Below, piece after piece: positions 17,041-17,075 of a DNA stretch of 17,075 nt (position 1 is the stretch's first letter; each line of letters opens with the position of its first letter). Position numbers and translations under genes: made by a program. The notes below the pieces were generated by a model. It saw nothing but the letters and a program-made list of their open reading frames with translations, was not told the origin of the DNA and made no database searches. Location of the stretch: the NCBI GenBank assembly GCA_000436795.1, contig HF993195.1:1-17075 (forward strand), written 5' to 3'. This stretch comes from Bacteroides sp. CAG:1076 (GTDB lineage Bacteria; Bacteroidota; Bacteroidia; Bacteroidales; Bacteroidaceae).

Positions 17041-17075
17041 GTGGGCTTTGCCCACACCCACGACCTTTGAAAAGG
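17041..17075. repeat. Clustered palindromes at the window edge
   Basis: GTGGGC (17041-17046) pairs with GCCCAC (17050-17055) around TTT, and CCTTT (17064-17068) pairs with AAAGG (17071-17075) around GA, the latter cut by the window end. Closely packed short palindromes suggest a dispersed REP-like intergenic element. Its genome copy number cannot be judged from this window. Confidence 0.45.

Overview
The window looks like a chromosomal segment from a low-GC Gram-positive gut-type Clostridia. This rests on the gene order rimP-nusA-ylxR-ylxQ-infB, strong AGGAGG-type ribosome binding sites and TTGxxx-17-TATAAT promoters. A Ruminococcus/Oscillospiraceae-like host is my best guess from codon style, but I cannot confirm a genus. 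It splits into a housekeeping translation/transcription operon (about 11.7-16.84 kb) and an AT-richer accessory region upstream of it (start to about 11.5 kb).

Accessory block A (188-7500) is a three-gene plus-strand operon. It encodes a UvrD-like helicase fused to a Fe-S PD-(D/E)XK nuclease, a type III DNA methyltransferase (Mod) and a type III restriction helicase-nuclease (Res). The genes are separated by only 19 and 4 nt, and a strong intrinsic terminator plus a second perfect hairpin follow them. The methylase and Res would form a type III restriction-modification system. The helicase-nuclease looks like a co-inherited DNA-processing partner. Its frame stays open and coding-like upstream of its first ATG, without a canonical start.

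Accessory block B (8091-11468) is even more AT-rich. A DUF1643 gene on the minus strand faces away from a plus-strand three-gene cassette: a 70-residue Phd/YefM-type DNA-binding antitoxin-like protein, a radical SAM enzyme with extra C-terminal cysteines, and a 515-residue HD-domain phosphohydrolase. The cassette has its own near-consensus promoter with a perfect 16-bp palindrome in the -35/-10 spacer. Its genes overlap by 7 nt or abut with no gap. A Phd-like regulator paired with a radical SAM enzyme and an HD hydrolase, rather than a Doc or RelE toxin, is the best candidate here for an undescribed conflict or stress module.

The housekeeping operon starts from a clear promoter at 11709-11737. 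It has a roughly 235-nt leader holding a terminator-like hairpin and repeated TTGCAA/GCAACTG elements that can pair in alternative ways. It then encodes RimP (30S maturation), NusA (transcription elongation/termination), YlxR/RnpM, the L7Ae-like protein YlxQ and translation initiation factor IF-2. For NusA, IF-2 and the DUF1643 protein the ribosome binding site favours an internal start over the longest frame. After infB the window ends in non-coding sequence rich in perfect palindromes; rbfA, often next, is not seen. No tRNA, rRNA, CRISPR array, transposase or integrase was recognised.
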